From: an uncultured Porphyromonadaceae bacterium
GTDB taxonomy: Bacteria; Bacteroidota; Bacteroidia; Bacteroidales; Muribaculaceae
Assembly (NCBI GenBank): GCA_947175215.1
Contig: CAMWLR010000018.1
Span: 1 to 33,690, forward strand
Direction: 5' to 3'
Length of the DNA stretch: 33,690 bases
The notes under the pieces were generated by a model, which was not told the origin of the DNA, did no database searches, and saw only the letters and a program-made list of their open reading frames with translations. Position 1 is the stretch's first letter, and the number at the start of each line of letters is the position of its first letter. Positions 33,301 through 33,690 of the stretch are shown in pieces. A program made the position numbers and the translations under genes.

Positions 33301-33690
33301 AGACCTGACCGTTATATGTATACTCAAAAGCCACACCCAACACATCATCTGAGTTGAGCTGGGCCTTGAGCGACACATAACCCAGTGTCGAGTTGAGCGT
33401 ATATTCTGACGAAGTAAGCAAGCGGGCCGACTCGACTTTCTCATAGTCGCGGCCACCCTCGATGCCGACTGCGCGCAGCGGTTCGAGGGCCTGAGTGACA
33501 GTGTTTATCGATCGGGCGCCGGGATACTCCGTCTTTATGACATCCAGCAGATTGTTAGACTTGTTACTCGGCACAGGCATCGCCGGGTTGACCGTCCAGT
33601 AGTTATTGTTGAGGCCGGCGGGAGCACCTTCACCCATCTCGGCAAACGCCACGATGTTGCGCGACTGGTCATACTTGCCACCCTTGTTAG
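27332..33690 (-). CDS. sprA: SprA, type IX secretion system outer-membrane translocon (5' end outside window)
   Basis: A giant outer-membrane beta-barrel that exports folded proteins with C-terminal sorting signals in the type IX secretion system; the Flavobacterium homologue is a 36-strand barrel needed for gliding and its Porphyromonas relative is Sov. About 2118 codons lie in the window, and the frame is open to the right edge (KGGKYDQSRNIVAFAEMG). The family is typically about 2400 residues, so the signal peptide and roughly 250-300 N-terminal residues should lie beyond base 33690. Alternating polar/aromatic strands run throughout, and the C-terminus ends in a typical final strand (YGLSLNLNLSR). 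The GTG at 33652 is internal, not a true start. Confidence 0.92.
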   Translation of the reverse strand, partial: NKGGKYDQSRNIVAFAEMGEGAPAGLNNNYWTVNPAMPVPSNKSNNLLDVIKTEYPGARSINTVTQALEPLRAVGIEGGRDYEKVESARLLTSSEYTLNSTLGYVSLKAQLNSDDVLGVAFEYTYNGQVYQVGEFSSDITTTSESLYVKMLKSTTVDPKMPIWRLMMKNIYSLGAYQVQKQNFKLQIKYLSDTTGTLINYLPIASMSNTPLLQVMNLDRLDSNEQSNPDGFFDFLEGYTITASNGKVIFPVAEPFGAHLERKINDPVLAEKYVYKELYDSTLVIARQFADKNKFVIAGSYQASSGSQIRLNAMNVPRGSVVVMAGGVKLVENSDYTVDYSMGIVTITNQSIIDSGQSVSVTLENQSLFSTQRKTLLGLDMQYAFSKDFNIGATFMHFSEKALTEKVNIGDEVINNSMLGFNLNYNTRFMWLTNLLNKIPTVNATAPSTLSLTAEYAVLLPHGQESGSTKGSSYVDDFESSQTGIDLRSPYSWFLASTPYDSGKDALFPEAALSNDPAYGMNRALFNWYYIDRMFTDRNSSLAPGYIRNDLVQLSNPYVREVTSQEIFPGRELTYGESATVQTLNLSFYPTERGPYNLDATNVDEDGSLLFPEKRWGGIMRKMDNTNFEQANIEYIQFWMMNPFLDENNPNYDGGDLYFNFGEISEDILKDGLKSYENGLPVDGNNEWLEQTVWGNVSRQNSLTYAFDTNNGSRVLQDVGLDGLSNESEFSFPTYSSFLEKLSQRISPATRERMQNDQFSPFNDPAQDNYHFFRGYDYDEERLSILERYKHYNGVEWNSLSPEDASDPLYQSARSVPDVEDINQDNTLNEYERYFQYKVSIRPEDLVVGKNYIADKQVSTVYTRDGQTQTVEWYQFKIPLSQYEKKVGSINDFSTIRFARMFMTGFKQVTHLRFATLELVRGEWRTYDFNLNNRGDAPAEGQLDVSVVNIEENADREPVNYVLPPGVTRIVDPGQSQVTQLNEQSMSLKVLDLKAGDGRGVYRDTQQDLRNYKRLQMWIHAESLIDDVTNLKSGELSVFVRLGTDVKANYYEYEIPLTLTPHGNYNNWLESDRQKVWPTQNFMDLNLQYLVDLKRERNRAKEEAGSGIGYATLYTGRDPDNERNVLAVRGNPSLSDVRVILIGVRNNSNSIKDGIVWVNELKVTDFDEAGGWAAKANLNLGLSDVATLNVGAHVETAGFGSVDQGLNDRRMDDYQQYNVAVQTDLGRFVPQKAKLRAPIYYSYSTEKTTPKYNPLDQDVLLKDALDEAPDAHARDSISAYAVERSTIQSFSLSGLKFDVTSAKPMPWDPSNFTINFSFNKQSKNDPTTEYEYTNDYRGSLAYNYSPMVKGLKPFGWMKTKNKNLKFFKDWELNYLPNTISFLTNMSRYYYEMQTRSELDETFQLPVSVSKNFLWDRQFQLTWNLTKSISLTFNSNTSARIEETAGAVNKKLFPDEYKQWKDTVWSSILSMGTPWAYNQSFVATYRAPFSRIPVLDFLTGNVSYNSTYRWDRGAEIDGYSTGNKIANQSSLSADGRINFESLYNKIPFIKDVNKRFNTVGKKETTRKPKKFERTYKLQSDTTLTIKHNLRTKKIKITAQNVNTKEPFEFKHKVLDDNSVEILTRADANVKFTINEVVKEDKSLWREIGEYTLRFIMSPRSASIRWKRTNTMTIPLFRNDIGNILGQSTGYGAMSPGLDFAFGFVGDDYIYKAKDRGWLITDDGQTSPAIISKANELNLELQLEFIKGLKLQLTMNRTDNRTRQIQFMYADMPVTLSGSYTKTHCAIMTALGSSSAEDGYYSAPFRKMLDNIPIIADRYNSQYNGVRYPGGGFMNESPLVGQVFNPENGTVSQTSSDVLVPAFISAYTGTNPYTQYLTPFPDFSAVLPNWRLTYDGLINLGNMKKWFKSFSLSHAYQCTYSVGSYSSYLNWLTVDGDILGFTLDTNTGMPIPSSPYNISTVAITERFAPLIGVNGTLKNDLQFNLEWKDQRTLTLNTSAGQVVEATSRGLTIGAGYKIVGFNSVLKMRGSQSGVSNDLTLKADFSLQNTQALIRRIETNYTQATSGTRTLTINFNAQYILSRKLTLGAYFDHQVNTPLVSNASYPTTNSSYGLSLNLNLSR

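Noticed and set aside
1-33690. tRNA, rRNA, CRISPR arrays, restriction or anti-phage defence modules
   Set aside because: Intergenic spaces are short and none shows a cloverleaf, regular repeats or neighbouring defence-type genes. This is from reading by eye, not a computed search.

Overview
The window reads as one contiguous piece of chromosome from a Bacteroidota bacterium, most likely order Bacteroidales and plausibly Muribaculaceae. The pointers are SprA, a bacterial Na+-NQR operon, a DUF4250 protein, a ComEC lacking the beta-lactamase domain, very weak Shine-Dalgarno signals, and several upstream matches to the Bacteroidetes -7 element TAnnTTTG. Family-level placement is inference. I see no tRNA, rRNA, CRISPR array, transposase, integrase or prophage module, and no gene-free stretch longer than about 200 bases.

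Layout, plus strand, 1-15910. A 181-base leader with two palindromes precedes nqrABCDEF (182-6450), the Na+-pumping NADH:quinone oxidoreductase. murB and murA (6493-8942) follow closely and make UDP-MurNAc; this MurA has Asp where most have the catalytic Cys. An NhaD-type Na+/H+ antiporter with its own promoter candidate follows (9052-10389), then a long inverted repeat and a 72-codon orphan. A promoter and a hairpin-rich leader precede a second apparent operon: a PlsB/PlsC-like acyltransferase, a membrane metallophosphoesterase, the RNA-binding protein Tex, and a shortened FolK-like protein (10979-15910).

Layout, minus strand, 26010-15877. A polyprenyl diphosphate synthase is followed by a tightly packed run: uvrD/pcrA-type helicase, nspC (norspermidine/spermidine pathway), a family 2 glycosyltransferase, radC, aroE, a YeiH-type transporter and comEC. 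Spacings are between a 4-base overlap and about 55 bases. comEC converges on folK with a 34-base tail-to-tail overlap.

Right end. A short DUF4250 gene and a TatD-type metal-dependent hydrolase run on the plus strand (26213-27266). They converge on sprA, the giant outer-membrane translocon of the type IX secretion system, which runs off the right edge of the window.

Most of this is core metabolism and envelope machinery, and I found no convincing new multi-gene system. The points most worth a second look are the paired palindromes before nqrA, the structured leader at 10904-10978, the FolK-like protein that has lost its catalytic loop, the orphan 72-aa protein beside the long hairpin, the Asp-type MurA and the C-terminal extension on NqrC.
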